Of a stretch of 64,000 nt of DNA, positions 1 through 9,424 are shown piece by piece. How positions within the stretch are numbered: the stretch's first letter is position 1; each line of letters begins with the position of its first letter. The stretch is from an uncultured Polaribacter sp. (GTDB taxonomy: Bacteria > Bacteroidota > Bacteroidia > Flavobacteriales > Flavobacteriaceae), in assembly GCF_947495205.1 (NCBI RefSeq), contig NZ_CANLXV010000004.1:124001-188000 (forward strand), given 5' to 3'. The notes under the pieces were generated by a model. The model saw nothing but the letters and a program-made list of their open reading frames with translations. It was not told the DNA's origin and did not search any database. A program made the position numbers and the translations under genes.

Positions 1-271
1 TTTTTTCTACATCAGAAATCTTTTTTTCTCGAGATAAAATTACTTTTTCATGCTCAGATTTTAATTCTATAAATTTTTCTTTTGCCTGTAAAATTTTCTC
101 TTTTTTAATAGAATCCGCATCAATTTTAGCTTCTTTAATAATTGCAGAAGCCTCTTTTTTTGTGCTATTTAATAATTTTGTGCCCTTAGATTTTTCTATT
201 GTTTTCGCAATAAAAAACCCAATTAATATTCCAATAATTCCCACAATAACGGGAAGTAACATTCCATCCAT
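1..271 (-). CDS. rny: Ribonuclease Y, N-terminal part (cut by window edge)
   Basis: The 90 visible residues are the start of an RNase Y-type protein, the membrane-anchored endoribonuclease that initiates mRNA decay. An N-terminal hydrophobic helix (about residues 4-22, LLPVIVGIIGILIGFFI) is followed by a Lys/Glu-rich coiled coil beginning EASAIIKEAKIDADSIKKEK, the typical RNase Y layout. The KH and HD catalytic domains lie beyond the edge. The ATG at 271 is chosen because it opens the frame just before the membrane helix; a second Met three codons later is possible. It lies downstream of zapA and the 6S-like RNA on the same strand. Identification rests on the N-terminus and this context. Confidence 0.85.
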   Translation of the reverse strand, partial: MDGMLLPVIVGIIGILIGFFIAKTIEKSKGTKLLNSTKKEASAIIKEAKIDADSIKKEKILQAKEKFIELKSEHEKVILSREKKISDVEK

Positions 272-295
272 AATTTAAATTTAATATATAAAAAA

Positions 296-476
296 AGCCT
301 ACGATAGTTTGGTTTTTATAAACTCCATTATGACAAGTTTAGGACTAACTAGCTGATCAAGAATCCATCTAAAAACTAAAAATAAATTTAGCAATAATGG
401 CGTGCTTTAGCAACTAAGACTCATCCTTCATAATAGGTATTTGTTGAGTTTATCAAACAATTTACTAACGTAGGCA
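296..476 (-). ncRNA. ssrS: 6S-like RNA (6S-Flavo type), RNA polymerase regulator
   Basis: This non-coding stretch between zapA and rny folds as a long interrupted hairpin. GCCTACG (297-303) pairs perfectly with CGTAGGC (469-475), and ATAAACTC (318-325) with GAGTTTAT (446-453), leaving a large central region. On the minus strand the closing stem runs straight into TTTTTT, an intrinsic terminator tail, so the RNA would be about 180 nt. Size, rod-like fold and position next to zapA match 6S RNA, which mimics an open promoter and binds housekeeping RNA polymerase; ssrS neighbours zapA in proteobacteria too. Strand follows from the U-tract. Exact ends are inferred. Confidence 0.75.
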
Positions 477-503
477 GTGTGTTGTTAATGTATTTTAAAG
501 AAC

Positions 504-794
504 TTATTTTAAATGAGCTTGTACCAAATTGGTTAACTCTTTAATTTTGTTTATTGCTTCAGTTTGCGTTGCATTTTTTTCTAATGATGAAATTTCTAAT
601 TTAGATGCAAATTGCAAGGCGCACATTGCTAAAACATCTTGTTTATCACTAACTGCATAATTTTGCTCAAATCTTGCAATTAGTTTATTAATAGCTATTG
701 CAGCTTTACGCATACCCTCTTCTTCTTTAGTGTTGTTTACACTTAAAGGATAGTTTCTACCAGCAATTATGATATTAATTTTTAATTTCTCCAC
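504..794 (-). CDS. zapA: Cell division protein ZapA
   Basis: A 96-residue ZapA-family protein. ZapA binds FtsZ filaments and promotes their bundling in the division ring. The N-terminal part has the family pattern (KINIIIAGRNYPLSV, then EEEGMRKAAIAINKLI) and the C-terminal half is a helix able to form the tetrameric coiled coil, with the usual DVLAMCALQFA stretch. Length is normal. It follows a small coiled-coil gene by 16 nt on the same strand and precedes the 6S-like RNA, so the three probably belong to one transcriptional neighbourhood. Confidence 0.9.
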   Translation of the reverse strand: MEKLKINIIIAGRNYPLSVNNTKEEEGMRKAAIAINKLIARFEQNYAVSDKQDVLAMCALQFASKLEISSLEKNATQTEAINKIKELTNLVQAHLK

Positions 795-810
795 TATTTT
801 AAAATGAACT

Positions 811-1101
811 TTATTCTTGTAACTGAATTATGCATTTATCGATTTCTCTAATTAATGCATTTATTTTGAGTTTTGTTTCTCTTTTATTTTGAATACTGCC
901 TTCTATAGTTTTTGCAATTTTTAACGTATTCATTTTTTCTGTTTGATGCGCTAAAAGTTCCTCCTTTTCTAATAGTTCTTTTTGTAAAATCGTATTCCTT
1001 TTCAGCAATATTTCATTTTCCTCCTTTAAAAAATTGTAATTAAAAAGTAAACTTTTTAACCTATCTTCCAATAAATGAATTGCTTCTAGGGTATTACTCA
1101 T
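811..1101 (-). CDS. Small coiled-coil protein upstream of zapA
   Basis: A 96-residue, almost wholly helical protein rich in Glu, Lys and Leu with heptad-like spacing from about residue 5 to 70 (EAIHLLEDRLKSLL, then EENEILLKRNTILQKELLEK). It has no signal peptide, membrane segment or catalytic motif. It lies 16 nt upstream of zapA on the same strand. The layout resembles small division coiled coils such as ZapB, and a role as a ZapA partner is a reasonable inference, but no family-specific motif proves it. Confidence 0.7.
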   Translation of the reverse strand: MSNTLEAIHLLEDRLKSLLFNYNFLKEENEILLKRNTILQKELLEKEELLAHQTEKMNTLKIAKTIEGSIQNKRETKLKINALIREIDKCIIQLQE

Positions 1102-1246
1102 AAAAATATTAGAATAAAACTATAAAAACAAATTTAGCAATCTCTTTTAAATTTTACAACATTTAATTGACATATTAATAAATACCTGATACTAAACAAT
1201 TTATAAAACACGGTATTTTTTACTATTTTTACCTAAAATTTTACGC

Positions 1247-2959
1247 TTGAAAAATACAATATTTTTATTTCTCCTTTTATTTGCACAAATTCTCTTTTCT
1301 CAAGAAAAATATCCTAAAAATTACTTTAGAAGTCCGTTAGACATACCCATTGTATTGTCTGGTACTTTTGGAGAATTGCGCAGCAATCACTTTCACTCTG
1401 GCTTAGACATTAAAACACAAGGTAAAGAGGGTTTGCCTGTTTTTGCCGTTGCAGAAGGTTATGTATCTCGTATTAAAGTACAACAATGGGGTTATGGTAA
1501 AGCCATTTATGTAACACACCCAAATGGTTACACCAGCGTATATGGGCACCTTAAAAAGTTTTCTAAAGAAATAGAGGCTTATGTAAAAGCCATTCAATAC
1601 AAAAAAGAAAATTATGAAACCGGAAATATTTTTCCAAAAAAGAATAAATTCCTATTAAAAAAAGGAGAAATCATAGCTTTTTCTGGTGATACAGGTGGTT
1701 CTGGAGGCCCACATCTTCATTTTGAAATTAGAAACACAAAAACAGAACATGTAATTAACCCAATGTATTTTGGCATTACTACGCCAGATACAAAAAAACC
1801 CACTTTTCAAGCATTACATGTATATCCATTAACAGAAAACACAAGAATAAATCAACAATACAACAGTTTTAAAGTTAACATAAAAAATATTGGTAATGGG
1901 GTTTATAAAGCAGATAAAATAATAGCAAATGGTACTATTGGCTTTAGTATCAATGCTTTTGACAGATTGAATAAAGCACCCAATAAAAACGGTATTTTTA
2001 GTTTAGAAATGCGCGTAAACGGTAAAAGACATTATTACCATAATTTAGAAACGTTTTCATTTGCAGAAACCAAATACCTAAACTTACTTATTGATTATCA
2101 ATATTTTAAAAAATATAAAAGTAGATTGCAAAGAACGTTTAAAAAGGAGGCAAATAAACTATCTATTTATAAAGATCTTATAAATAATGGTAAGTTGTCT
2201 ATAGAAAAAGGCCTAAATTATACTGTAGAAATTATAGCTAAAGATTTTAACGGAAATAAAAGTATTTTAAAAATACCGGTAATGGGTGCAAATACCAATG
2301 CTATTTTTAAAAAACAAAAAGATACCACAGCTTTTAAAATTAATGCAAAAGCGTTTCATAAATTTTCTTTGGAAGATGTAACTGTTGCCTTTCCAAAAAA
2401 TACGTTTTACGAAGATATTTTTTTAGATTTTAAAGTTGAAGATGGAGTCGCTAAAATACATACGCCGTCTGTACCTCTAGATAAGAATTATACCTTAACT
2501 TTTAATGTAAATAAATATACACCAGAAGAAAGAAAACAGTTGTACATAGCTAATGTAGATTACAAAAAATACCCAAGATACCAACATACAAGAAAAAGAG
2601 ATAGTACATTTTTTACAACAACAAAATCTTTAGGATCTTATACTTTAAAAAAAGATGTAAAAAAACCAACTGCAAGAATTTTGTATTTTAAAGATCAGCA
2701 GTGGATTACGAACTTAAAAACATTACAAGTTAAAATTACAGATATCGGTTCTGGTATAAAAAATTGGTACGCAACAATAGACGGCAATTGGGTATTAATG
2801 CAATACAATCATAAAAAAGGCATATTAATGTATAATTTTAAAGATAAAAAGTTGTTGGGTAGCAAACATATCTTTAAAATTGTAGTCTCAGACAACGTAG
2901 GTAATACTACAACGCTTTCTAAAACGTTCTTTAGAAAAGAAACCGATATAAAAAGATAA
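1247..2959 (+). CDS. Secreted M23-family (LytM-type) metallopeptidase
   Basis: A 570-residue exported peptidase. The start is a TTG at 1247: it opens a clean signal peptide (KNTIFLFLLLFAQILFSQ) and no ATG gives a better one. The M23 domain covers about residues 30-170, with the zinc and catalytic pattern H50-x3-D54, YGHL at 98-101 and HLH at 157-159. M23 enzymes cut peptide cross-links in peptidoglycan, or act as non-catalytic regulators; all key residues are present here. The remaining 400 residues look like beta-rich extracytoplasmic domains of unknown role. The TonB receptor gene follows after 14 nt, so the two are probably co-transcribed. Confidence 0.85.
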   Translation: MKNTIFLFLLLFAQILFSQEKYPKNYFRSPLDIPIVLSGTFGELRSNHFHSGLDIKTQGKEGLPVFAVAEGYVSRIKVQQWGYGKAIYVTHPNGYTSVYGHLKKFSKEIEAYVKAIQYKKENYETGNIFPKKNKFLLKKGEIIAFSGDTGGSGGPHLHFEIRNTKTEHVINPMYFGITTPDTKKPTFQALHVYPLTENTRINQQYNSFKVNIKNIGNGVYKADKIIANGTIGFSINAFDRLNKAPNKNGIFSLEMRVNGKRHYYHNLETFSFAETKYLNLLIDYQYFKKYKSRLQRTFKKEANKLSIYKDLINNGKLSIEKGLNYTVEIIAKDFNGNKSILKIPVMGANTNAIFKKQKDTTAFKINAKAFHKFSLEDVTVAFPKNTFYEDIFLDFKVEDGVAKIHTPSVPLDKNYTLTFNVNKYTPEERKQLYIANVDYKKYPRYQHTRKRDSTFFTTTKSLGSYTLKKDVKKPTARILYFKDQQWITNLKTLQVKITDIGSGIKNWYATIDGNWVLMQYNHKKGILMYNFKDKKLLGSKHIFKIVVSDNVGNTTTLSKTFFRKETDIKR

Positions 2960-2973
2960 TTTTTAAAAAACTA

Positions 2974-5421
2974 ATGAAAAAAAAGTTACTAATTTTATTA
3001 CTATTACCTACAATATTGGTTGCACAAAAAACAACATTATTAAAAGGAACCGTTAAAAATAAAGAGAAAGTAGGTATTGAGAATGTTTCTGTTATTTTTG
3101 ACAAAACAGGAACAATAACAGACAAAAATGGAAATTATTCTTTAAGAATACCCGTAAAAAAAGAAATTGAATTAAAATTTAGTCACATTTCTTACCATAC
3201 TTTCTATCATAAAATCACAGCAAAAAGTAGGGATTTGGTACGCTACTCTCCTACGCTAATTTCAAAATCAGAAAAATTAGAAGAAATTGTTATAAAAAAT
3301 AACAATAAAGAGGCACGTGGACTTGTAAAAATAGATCCTTTAAAAGCAAAAACTATTATTGGTGCAAATGCAGGTGTAGAAAATATTTTAATGACCTTGC
3401 CTGGTGTAAATAATAATAACGAGTTAAGCACACAATATAATGTAAGAGGTGGTAATTTTGATGAAAACTTAGTCTACGTAAATGGCATTGAGATTTATAG
3501 ACCATTCTTAATTCGTTCTGGGCAACAAGAAGGTTTAAGTTTTATAAATGCAAACATGGTGCAGAATATTAATTTTTCTGCTGGTGGTTTTCAAGCCAAA
3601 TATGGCGATAAGCTTTCGTCTGTATTAGATATAACGTACAGAAAACCAAAAGAAACAGCAACCACTATAGATTTTAGTCTACTTGGTGGAAGTGCTACTT
3701 TTGAAACCAATGCTTTAGACAACAAATTCACGGCAATTGCAAGTTTACGTTATAGAGACAATAGTTTATTTGTAAATAGTCAACAAATTGAAACTAATTT
3801 TAGACCTCGTTTTACAGATTTTCAAACATTCTTAACTTATAAATTTTCGGAACGATTTTCTTTAAATTATCTCGGTAATTTTTCTTTGAATAGTTACAAT
3901 TACCAACCCATTTCTAGAAGAACACGTTTTGGTACAGTTGCAGATCCTTTAGAGCTAGTTGTTTTTTACAACGGTAAAGAAGAAAATAATTACCTTACTA
4001 TTTTTAATGCACTTTCAGGAGAATTTAAAGTAAATGAAGATTTTAAATTAACCACTACTATTTCTAGTTACAATACACAAGAAGAAGAGTATTTTGATAT
4101 TGCAGCTTCTTATAATTTAGGTGCTGTAGATGCTAATATTGGTTCTGATAATTTTGGTGAAGTTAGTTTTTCTGAAGGAATTGGCTCTCAATTAAATCAT
4201 GCTAGAAACGATTTGGACGCTTTATTCAACAACATTCAAATTAGAGGAACAATTAAAAATGAACAGCAACAATGGAATTTTGGTGTAAAATATCAAAATG
4301 AAGATATTAGAGAACGCATTAGAGAATGGGAAGTTATTGATTCTTTAGGTTTTTCTATAAGACCTCCAAACAGTCAAGCAAACAACCAACCTTTTGAACC
4401 TTTTAATGGCGATGTAATTCCTTTTCAGAGTATTAGAGAAGATCATCAAGTAAATATTCACAGACTTTCTGGTTTTTTACAATTTAATGAACGTTTGTTT
4501 TCTGGAAACCATGAAATTTGGTACAACATTGGTGTAAGAGCACAAAATTTTACAGTGGTTGCTAATGGTATTTCTTCAACAAACAAAACTACTATTAGCC
4601 CAAGAGCTCAATTTGCAATTAAACCCAACTGGTCTAGAGACATGTTGTTTAGACTTTCTGGTGGCTGGTATTCTCAACCACCGTCTTATAGAGAATTAAA
4701 AGATTTTAACGGTCAAATAAATGTAAATGTTGAAGCACAAAAATCAATTCATGCTGTGGCTGGTATGGATTACAGTTTTGATTTATGGGAAAGACCTTTT
4801 AAATTAACAACAGAAATTTATTACAAAGATTTAACTAATGTAAATGCCTATTCTGTAGATAATGTTAGAATTAGATACAGGGCAGATAATGTAACTACAG
4901 CATTTGCTCATGGTTTTGATGCACGTTTAAACGGAGAATTTGTTCCTGGTAGCGAAAGTTGGGTGAGTTTTGGTTACTTAAAAACCAAAGAAAATATAGA
5001 TAATAGAGGCGAAATTTCTAGACCTTCTGATCAACGCTTAAAATTTGCAATTCTATTTCAAGATTATGTACCTAACCTACCCAATTTAAAAGCCTATTTA
5101 AATTTAGTTTACAATACTGGTGTTCCTGGTGGTGCTCCTGCATATGCAGATGTTTACGATTTTCAAGAGCGTTTAAGAGATTACAGGCGAGCAGATTTGG
5201 GTGTATCTTACGTTTTTACAGACGCGAATAAGCAATATAAAACGGGTTGGCTTTCTAACTTTAAAGAACTTACCGCTGGTTTAGAGCTCTTTAATATGTT
5301 TGATATTCAAAACGCCATAACCAATACTTGGGTTAGAGATGTTAATACGAAAAACCAATTTGGTATTCCAAATTTTATGACTGGTAGAGTTCTTAATGTT
5401 AAACTTGCTATGAAATTTTAA
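2974..5421 (+). CDS. TonB-dependent receptor with carboxypeptidase-like N-domain
   Basis: An 815-residue outer-membrane receptor. A signal peptide (KKKLLILLLLPTILVAQ) is followed by a carboxypeptidase-regulatory-like beta domain (about residues 20-95), a plug (about 115-225, with LPGVNNNNELSTQYNVRGG and NINFSAGGFQAKYGDKLSS) and a 22-strand-type barrel ending in Phe (LNVKLAMKF), as expected for outer-membrane insertion. Such receptors import large ligands with TonB energy. There is no adjacent SusD-like gene, so it is not a standard glycan Sus pair. The substrate cannot be read from the sequence; the only clue is probable co-transcription with the M23 peptidase. Confidence 0.88.
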   Translation: MKKKLLILLLLPTILVAQKTTLLKGTVKNKEKVGIENVSVIFDKTGTITDKNGNYSLRIPVKKEIELKFSHISYHTFYHKITAKSRDLVRYSPTLISKSEKLEEIVIKNNNKEARGLVKIDPLKAKTIIGANAGVENILMTLPGVNNNNELSTQYNVRGGNFDENLVYVNGIEIYRPFLIRSGQQEGLSFINANMVQNINFSAGGFQAKYGDKLSSVLDITYRKPKETATTIDFSLLGGSATFETNALDNKFTAIASLRYRDNSLFVNSQQIETNFRPRFTDFQTFLTYKFSERFSLNYLGNFSLNSYNYQPISRRTRFGTVADPLELVVFYNGKEENNYLTIFNALSGEFKVNEDFKLTTTISSYNTQEEEYFDIAASYNLGAVDANIGSDNFGEVSFSEGIGSQLNHARNDLDALFNNIQIRGTIKNEQQQWNFGVKYQNEDIRERIREWEVIDSLGFSIRPPNSQANNQPFEPFNGDVIPFQSIREDHQVNIHRLSGFLQFNERLFSGNHEIWYNIGVRAQNFTVVANGISSTNKTTISPRAQFAIKPNWSRDMLFRLSGGWYSQPPSYRELKDFNGQINVNVEAQKSIHAVAGMDYSFDLWERPFKLTTEIYYKDLTNVNAYSVDNVRIRYRADNVTTAFAHGFDARLNGEFVPGSESWVSFGYLKTKENIDNRGEISRPSDQRLKFAILFQDYVPNLPNLKAYLNLVYNTGVPGGAPAYADVYDFQERLRDYRRADLGVSYVFTDANKQYKTGWLSNFKELTAGLELFNMFDIQNAITNTWVRDVNTKNQFGIPNFMTGRVLNVKLAMKF

Positions 5422-5453
5422 TAAAAAATTGCATTTATAAAATTATTATGCGC

Positions 5454-5786
5454 TTATAAAGCGTGCTTTTTTTCTAAAGCATTTGCTCTCAAATACAAAA
5501 ACAAAGGCAAGGTAAAGGCAACTGCTACTAAAAAAGTAAGCGGAATCAAAATCCACCAGAACTTAATTTTTAATCGTAAAGATTCTGGTATTAAAAAAGC
5601 AAAAAAAGTAAGGCAAACCACAGTTAAATCTGCGCTTAAAGATTTGCCTGCAAAATTTTGTTGTGTATCTTTAAAAAAACCAATGAAAGACGCATTTTCT
5701 ACCGTATTAAAGTAAAGAATGTTATAATACCAAGTATAACAAATTCCTAGAATTGCTAATGTTAAATAAAGGTGTTTTAGTTTCAT
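5454..5786 (-). CDS. DUF2834-type membrane protein
   Basis: A 110-residue integral membrane protein with about three hydrophobic helices (residues 3-25, 50-68, 74-98). The N-terminal pattern LAILGICYTWYYNILYF and the central FFKDTQQNFAGKSLSADLTVV fit DUF2834, a family of unknown function found in many bacteria and some cyanobacteria. It converges on the TonB receptor gene. A small hairpin (CGCTT/AAGCG) around its stop codon, followed by T residues on the plus strand, may end the receptor transcript. Confidence 0.75.
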   Translation of the reverse strand: MKLKHLYLTLAILGICYTWYYNILYFNTVENASFIGFFKDTQQNFAGKSLSADLTVVCLTFFAFLIPESLRLKIKFWWILIPLTFLVAVAFTLPLFLYLRANALEKKHAL

Positions 5787-6012
5787 ACTTAAAAAATAAA
5801 AATCATTATTACTGTAAATAAGGTTTCACAATATAACCAACCGCAAAAAACACTTAATTATTAAACCTTATTTATAGAAAAAGCATACTGAATAAATCCT
5901 AACGTATCATAATTTTAGCCAAGTATCTCAAAAACATCAATAATAAAATTAAAAACCTACCTTTTAAATTTATACATTTAAAATGTAATTAATCCTCAAT
6001 TTTGCACTTATT

Positions 6013-8751
6013 TTAAAACAAAGTCTGCTGATTTTCATCATCTGTTTTCTCTTTTTTCTTTTTTATCGCTTTCTTTAACAAATCTTTCTTTTTATGCTCT
6101 TTATCTTCTTTTTCTACTACCGCTGTTTTTTTAACAACTGGTATTTCTAAAGGTAATTTCTCTTCTAAAGCCGTTTCTTCTTCAGTTTCAGTATTTGTTG
6201 GTTCCTCCTGCTCTGGCTCTGGCTCTTCCTCTTCATAAGGCAAAGGATTTAAAAGATTTACATTTTTAATTTTATCTGTAGTTAACTGATTTCCTTGCGC
6301 TTTAATACCTTTAACAGCTATAAACTCTTCAAAATTAACACTTATGTTCTCTAAACTTCGTTTAGAAAATTGCACTTCTGCTAAAGGTCTGTAATCTGTA
6401 GCAACAATTTCTAACTGAGACTTCACATGATCAGAAATAAACTCTTCTTCCTTATCTGGAGTTTCTATTAAAAAACGTTTTACATAATAGCGCTCTTTTT
6501 CTCCATCAAAATAAATAGCAGAAATGGGTTTATTTGGTTTCCATTTTTCTAAAACAATCATATCATCTTCAAAATGCATTGCTAAATCTGGTTTAACCGC
6601 TTTTGCTTTTCCACTTTGTGTGATAATTAATAATTTATCTTCTGCTTTAAATTCTCCTAATAATTCGCCTCTATCATCTACATTTAAACGTTGCACAGCA
6701 TCATCAAACCAAATTTTACGTGGCTTTAAAGTAGAAACTCCGGCAGCTTTAAAATCTACGCTTTTAATAAGATATTTTGTAATTACATTTCCTTTTACAG
6801 CTCTACCCTTTATAGATAAGTCTGCAAAATTTATATCTAATTTAGGCTTTTTTAAACGACTAACTAGTTTTAAGGTTACAGTAACCGTTTCTGCTTCTCC
6901 ATTTGGGTTTGCAGAAAAATAATGTACTACAGAACCTTTACTACCGTTGGTTAAATCGTATTCTTTATCTCTAGTTACAGACGTTACATTAAAACGTTTC
7001 ATGTAAGAAGCACCTTTTGTGCCATCTCTATACATAAAATTATACACAGTTCTTTTGTCTTTCTTTTTAAAGACAGCAACATGTATAATATCTTTACCAA
7101 CAAAGGTTTTAGAATCTATTTTAGTTACAGACATTACACCATCTTTTCTAAAGATAATAATATCATCAATATCAGAACAATCACAAACAAATTCGTCTCT
7201 TTTTAAAGAAGTTCCAATAAAACCTTCTGCTCTATTTACATAAAGTTTTGTATTGTTCATAGCAACTTTAGATGCTACAATATCATCAAAAATTCTAATT
7301 TCTGTTTTGCGTTCTTTTCCTTTACCATAGGTTTCTTTTAAACGCTTAAAATAATCAATTGCAAATTCTATTAGATTTGCTAAATGATTTTTTACAACTG
7401 CAATTTTATCCTCTAAACTTTCTATAAATTGCTTGGCTTTGTCTATATCAAATTTTGATATTTTTTTAATTCTAATTTCCGTTAAACGCGTAATATCTTC
7501 AACAGTAATTGCACGTTTTAAATGTTTAATATGTGGTTTTAAACCTTTATCTATGGCTTCAATTACACCTTCCCAAGTTTCTTCTTCTTCTATATCCCTA
7601 TAAATTCTATTTTCTATAAAAATGCGTTCTAAAGAAGAAAAATGCCATTGTTCTTCCAATTCATTTAACTGAATTTCTAATTCTTTTTTCAACAATTCTA
7701 CAGTTAAATCTGTAGAATGTTTTAACATGTCTGAAACGCCAACAAAAACAGGTGTATTGTTTTGAATTGTACACGCTAAAGGCGATATGGAAGTTTCACA
7801 ATTTGTAAAAGCATATAAAGCATCAATACTTTTATCTGGCGATACATTTGGTGGCAAATGCACCAAAATTTCTACTTCTGCAGCCGTGTTATCTTCAATC
7901 TTTTTTATCTTTATTTTACCTTTATCATTGGCTTTTAAAATAGAATCTATTAAAGAAGATGTTGTAGTAGAAAACGGAATTTCATTAATTACCAACGTTT
8001 TTTTATCTAGTTGAGAAATTTTAGCTCTAATTCTTACCTTTCCTCCTCTTTTGCCATCATTATAATTGGTAAAATCTGCAATTCCGCCGGTTAAAAAATC
8101 AGGTACAATTTTAAAACTTCTCCCTTTTAAATATTTTATAGAAGCATCTATCAATTCAATAAAATTGTGCGGCAATATTTTTGTGGACAAACCTACAGCA
8201 ATTCCCTCTGCACCTTGTGCCAATAATAATGGAAACTTTACAGGCAAATCTATAGGCTCTTTTCTACGCCCATCATAAGACAATTTCCACTCTGTAGTTT
8301 TTGGGTTAAAAACCACATCTAAAGCAAATTTAGAAAGTCTAGCTTCAATATATCTAGACGCTGCAGCTCTATCTCCTGTTAAGATATTTCCCCAGTTTCC
8401 TTGCATATCAATCAGCAATTCTTTTTGCCCAATTTGCACCATTGCATCTGCAATAGAAGCATCTCCATGAGGGTGATATTGCATCGTATGCCCAACAATA
8501 TTTGCCACTTTATTGTAACGTCCATCATCTAAATCTTTCATAGAATGCATAATTCTACGTTGCACAGGTTTTAAACCGTCTTCTAATGATGGAACCGCTC
8601 TTTCTAAAATTACATACGAAGCATAATCCAAAAACCATTCCTTATACATTCCTGTAACTTTGGTAATGGTTTCTTCTTTAGGATCATCTAATTGTGCTCC
8701 TTCATTTGTTAATTCCTCTTCGTGTTCGTTGTCGTTTATTTCTTCACTCAT
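6013..8751 (-). CDS. parC: DNA topoisomerase IV subunit A
   Basis: A 912-residue type IIA topoisomerase breakage-reunion subunit, which with ParE decatenates daughter chromosomes. The winged-helix and tower core carries the catalytic tyrosine Y134 in AASRYIEARLSKFA and the DNA-gate segment YHPHGDASIADAM at 92-104. A C-terminal wrapping domain is present but has no canonical GyrA box, and the protein ends in a highly charged Glu/Lys tail with low-complexity acidic runs (about 840-912). The absence of a GyrA box and the parE gene upstream on the same strand favour ParC over GyrA. The residue equivalent to E. coli GyrA Ser83 is Ala98. Confidence 0.93.
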   Translation of the reverse strand: MSEEINDNEHEEELTNEGAQLDDPKEETITKVTGMYKEWFLDYASYVILERAVPSLEDGLKPVQRRIMHSMKDLDDGRYNKVANIVGHTMQYHPHGDASIADAMVQIGQKELLIDMQGNWGNILTGDRAAASRYIEARLSKFALDVVFNPKTTEWKLSYDGRRKEPIDLPVKFPLLLAQGAEGIAVGLSTKILPHNFIELIDASIKYLKGRSFKIVPDFLTGGIADFTNYNDGKRGGKVRIRAKISQLDKKTLVINEIPFSTTTSSLIDSILKANDKGKIKIKKIEDNTAAEVEILVHLPPNVSPDKSIDALYAFTNCETSISPLACTIQNNTPVFVGVSDMLKHSTDLTVELLKKELEIQLNELEEQWHFSSLERIFIENRIYRDIEEEETWEGVIEAIDKGLKPHIKHLKRAITVEDITRLTEIRIKKISKFDIDKAKQFIESLEDKIAVVKNHLANLIEFAIDYFKRLKETYGKGKERKTEIRIFDDIVASKVAMNNTKLYVNRAEGFIGTSLKRDEFVCDCSDIDDIIIFRKDGVMSVTKIDSKTFVGKDIIHVAVFKKKDKRTVYNFMYRDGTKGASYMKRFNVTSVTRDKEYDLTNGSKGSVVHYFSANPNGEAETVTVTLKLVSRLKKPKLDINFADLSIKGRAVKGNVITKYLIKSVDFKAAGVSTLKPRKIWFDDAVQRLNVDDRGELLGEFKAEDKLLIITQSGKAKAVKPDLAMHFEDDMIVLEKWKPNKPISAIYFDGEKERYYVKRFLIETPDKEEEFISDHVKSQLEIVATDYRPLAEVQFSKRSLENISVNFEEFIAVKGIKAQGNQLTTDKIKNVNLLNPLPYEEEEPEPEQEEPTNTETEEETALEEKLPLEIPVVKKTAVVEKEDKEHKKKDLLKKAIKKKKEKTDDENQQTLF

Positions 8752-8794
8752 AAAAAACGTTCAATCGTTTAATTGTGTAATTGTTTATTATTTT

Positions 8795-8887
8795 GGGCGT
8801 TTTAACGGGCTTTCACTACTCGCTTTGCGCAAAAAAGCGCAAGAGCTCAAACAAACCGTTCAATCCCTAACGCAGGCTTACTTGCCC
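8795..8887. repeat. Dispersed cloverleaf-like repeat, copy 1
   Basis: About 93 bp, closely matching 22801-22898. The shared core runs from CTTTCACTACTCGCTTTGCGC through AAGCGCAAGAGCTCAAAC to ACAAACCGTTCAATC and CTAACGC. Inside it GCGCAA can pair with TTGCGC across a short loop, and the ends (GCGTT and AACGC) close an outer stem, giving a tRNA-like, multi-arm outline without tRNA invariants. No protein is encoded. It sits just upstream of parC on the minus strand. Confidence 0.8.
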
Positions 8888-8942
8888 ACTATTTGCTTTA
8901 ATTTTTATGGTTTTTATACCCAATTTTTGTTCTTTCCTTTTT

Positions 8943-9021
8943 GTCATTGCGAAGAAAGTTTTTCACTTTCTGTGGCAATCTCTTAATCATTTTAACAGAT
9001 TGCGTCGTTCTTCGCAATTAC
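8943..9021. repeat. REP-like palindromic repeat (GTCATTGCGAA family)
   Basis: GTCATTGCGAAGAA (8943-8956) is the near-perfect reverse complement of TTCTTCGCAATTAC (9008-9021), with one mismatch. Nested arms GCAATCT (8975-8981) and AGATTGC repeat the pattern inside, so the whole element forms a branched hairpin. The same opening and internal boxes occur inside topB at 20737. The element supplies the last codons and stop of the truncated ORF6N gene, showing that it arrived within or replaced that gene's 3' end. Confidence 0.75.
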
Positions 9022-9372
9022 ATTTTCATGATTAATATTTACAGCAATGGCTCTGTCACTATTTAATACGCTCGATAACATGGCAACTCCTTGTTCTGTA
9101 AAAACCATTGGAGCATATCGTAAACCCATTTTATCAGAATTGGAGGTCACAAATTGTGATCTCCAATTTTCAAACTCAATTTTATTTAATTCAAACATAA
9201 AATCTTCTGGAAAACGATTTAGTTTTCTTTTTACTGCTTGTTTTAAAACTCTTGTTTCTACTTCATACAATTCTGCTAAATCTCTATCTAACATTACTTT
9301 TTGATCACGTATCAAATAGATTTTGTTAGTAATTATTTCATCTGGAATTATTAAGTTTTCTTTATCTTTCAT
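8992..9372 (-). pseudogene. ORF6N-domain DNA-binding protein, C-terminally truncated
   Basis: The 126-residue frame begins with an ORF6N domain ([20 protein letters not shown], then [20 protein letters not shown] and [11 protein letters not shown]), a putative DNA-binding module shared by phages and many Bacteroidota chromosomes. Intact relatives continue past the RAIAVNI motif into a helical tail. Here RAIAVNI is followed at once by residues encoded by a palindromic repeat ([13 protein letters not shown]) and a stop codon, so about a third of the usual protein is missing. The ORF6N domain itself looks complete and may still be made. The gene lies between parE and parC, which normally adjoin; function is unknown. 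Confidence 0.75.
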
Positions 9373-9424
9373 TTTTTATACTCCTAAGGTAGCAAATTTC
9401 TACCTCAAATTTTATGATTGCAAA

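Noticed and set aside
5911..5930. A 20-bp match (18 of 20) to 27341-27360, AATTTTAGCC plus AAGTATCTCA.
   Set aside because: With this base composition, many such matches are expected by chance between positions in 64 kb, and similarity does not extend clearly.
6524..6922. A 132-codon frame on the plus strand within parC.
   Set aside because: It is antisense to a well-conserved gene, lacks family features and follows from codon bias on the other strand. The same applies to the other long antisense frames, such as those within the channel gene and proA.
8660..8986. A 108-codon plus-strand frame across the parC start and the repeats, containing a FCHCEES-like peptide.
   Set aside because: Such peptides are the usual translation of REP-like repeats; the frame is antisense to the parC start and has no other support.
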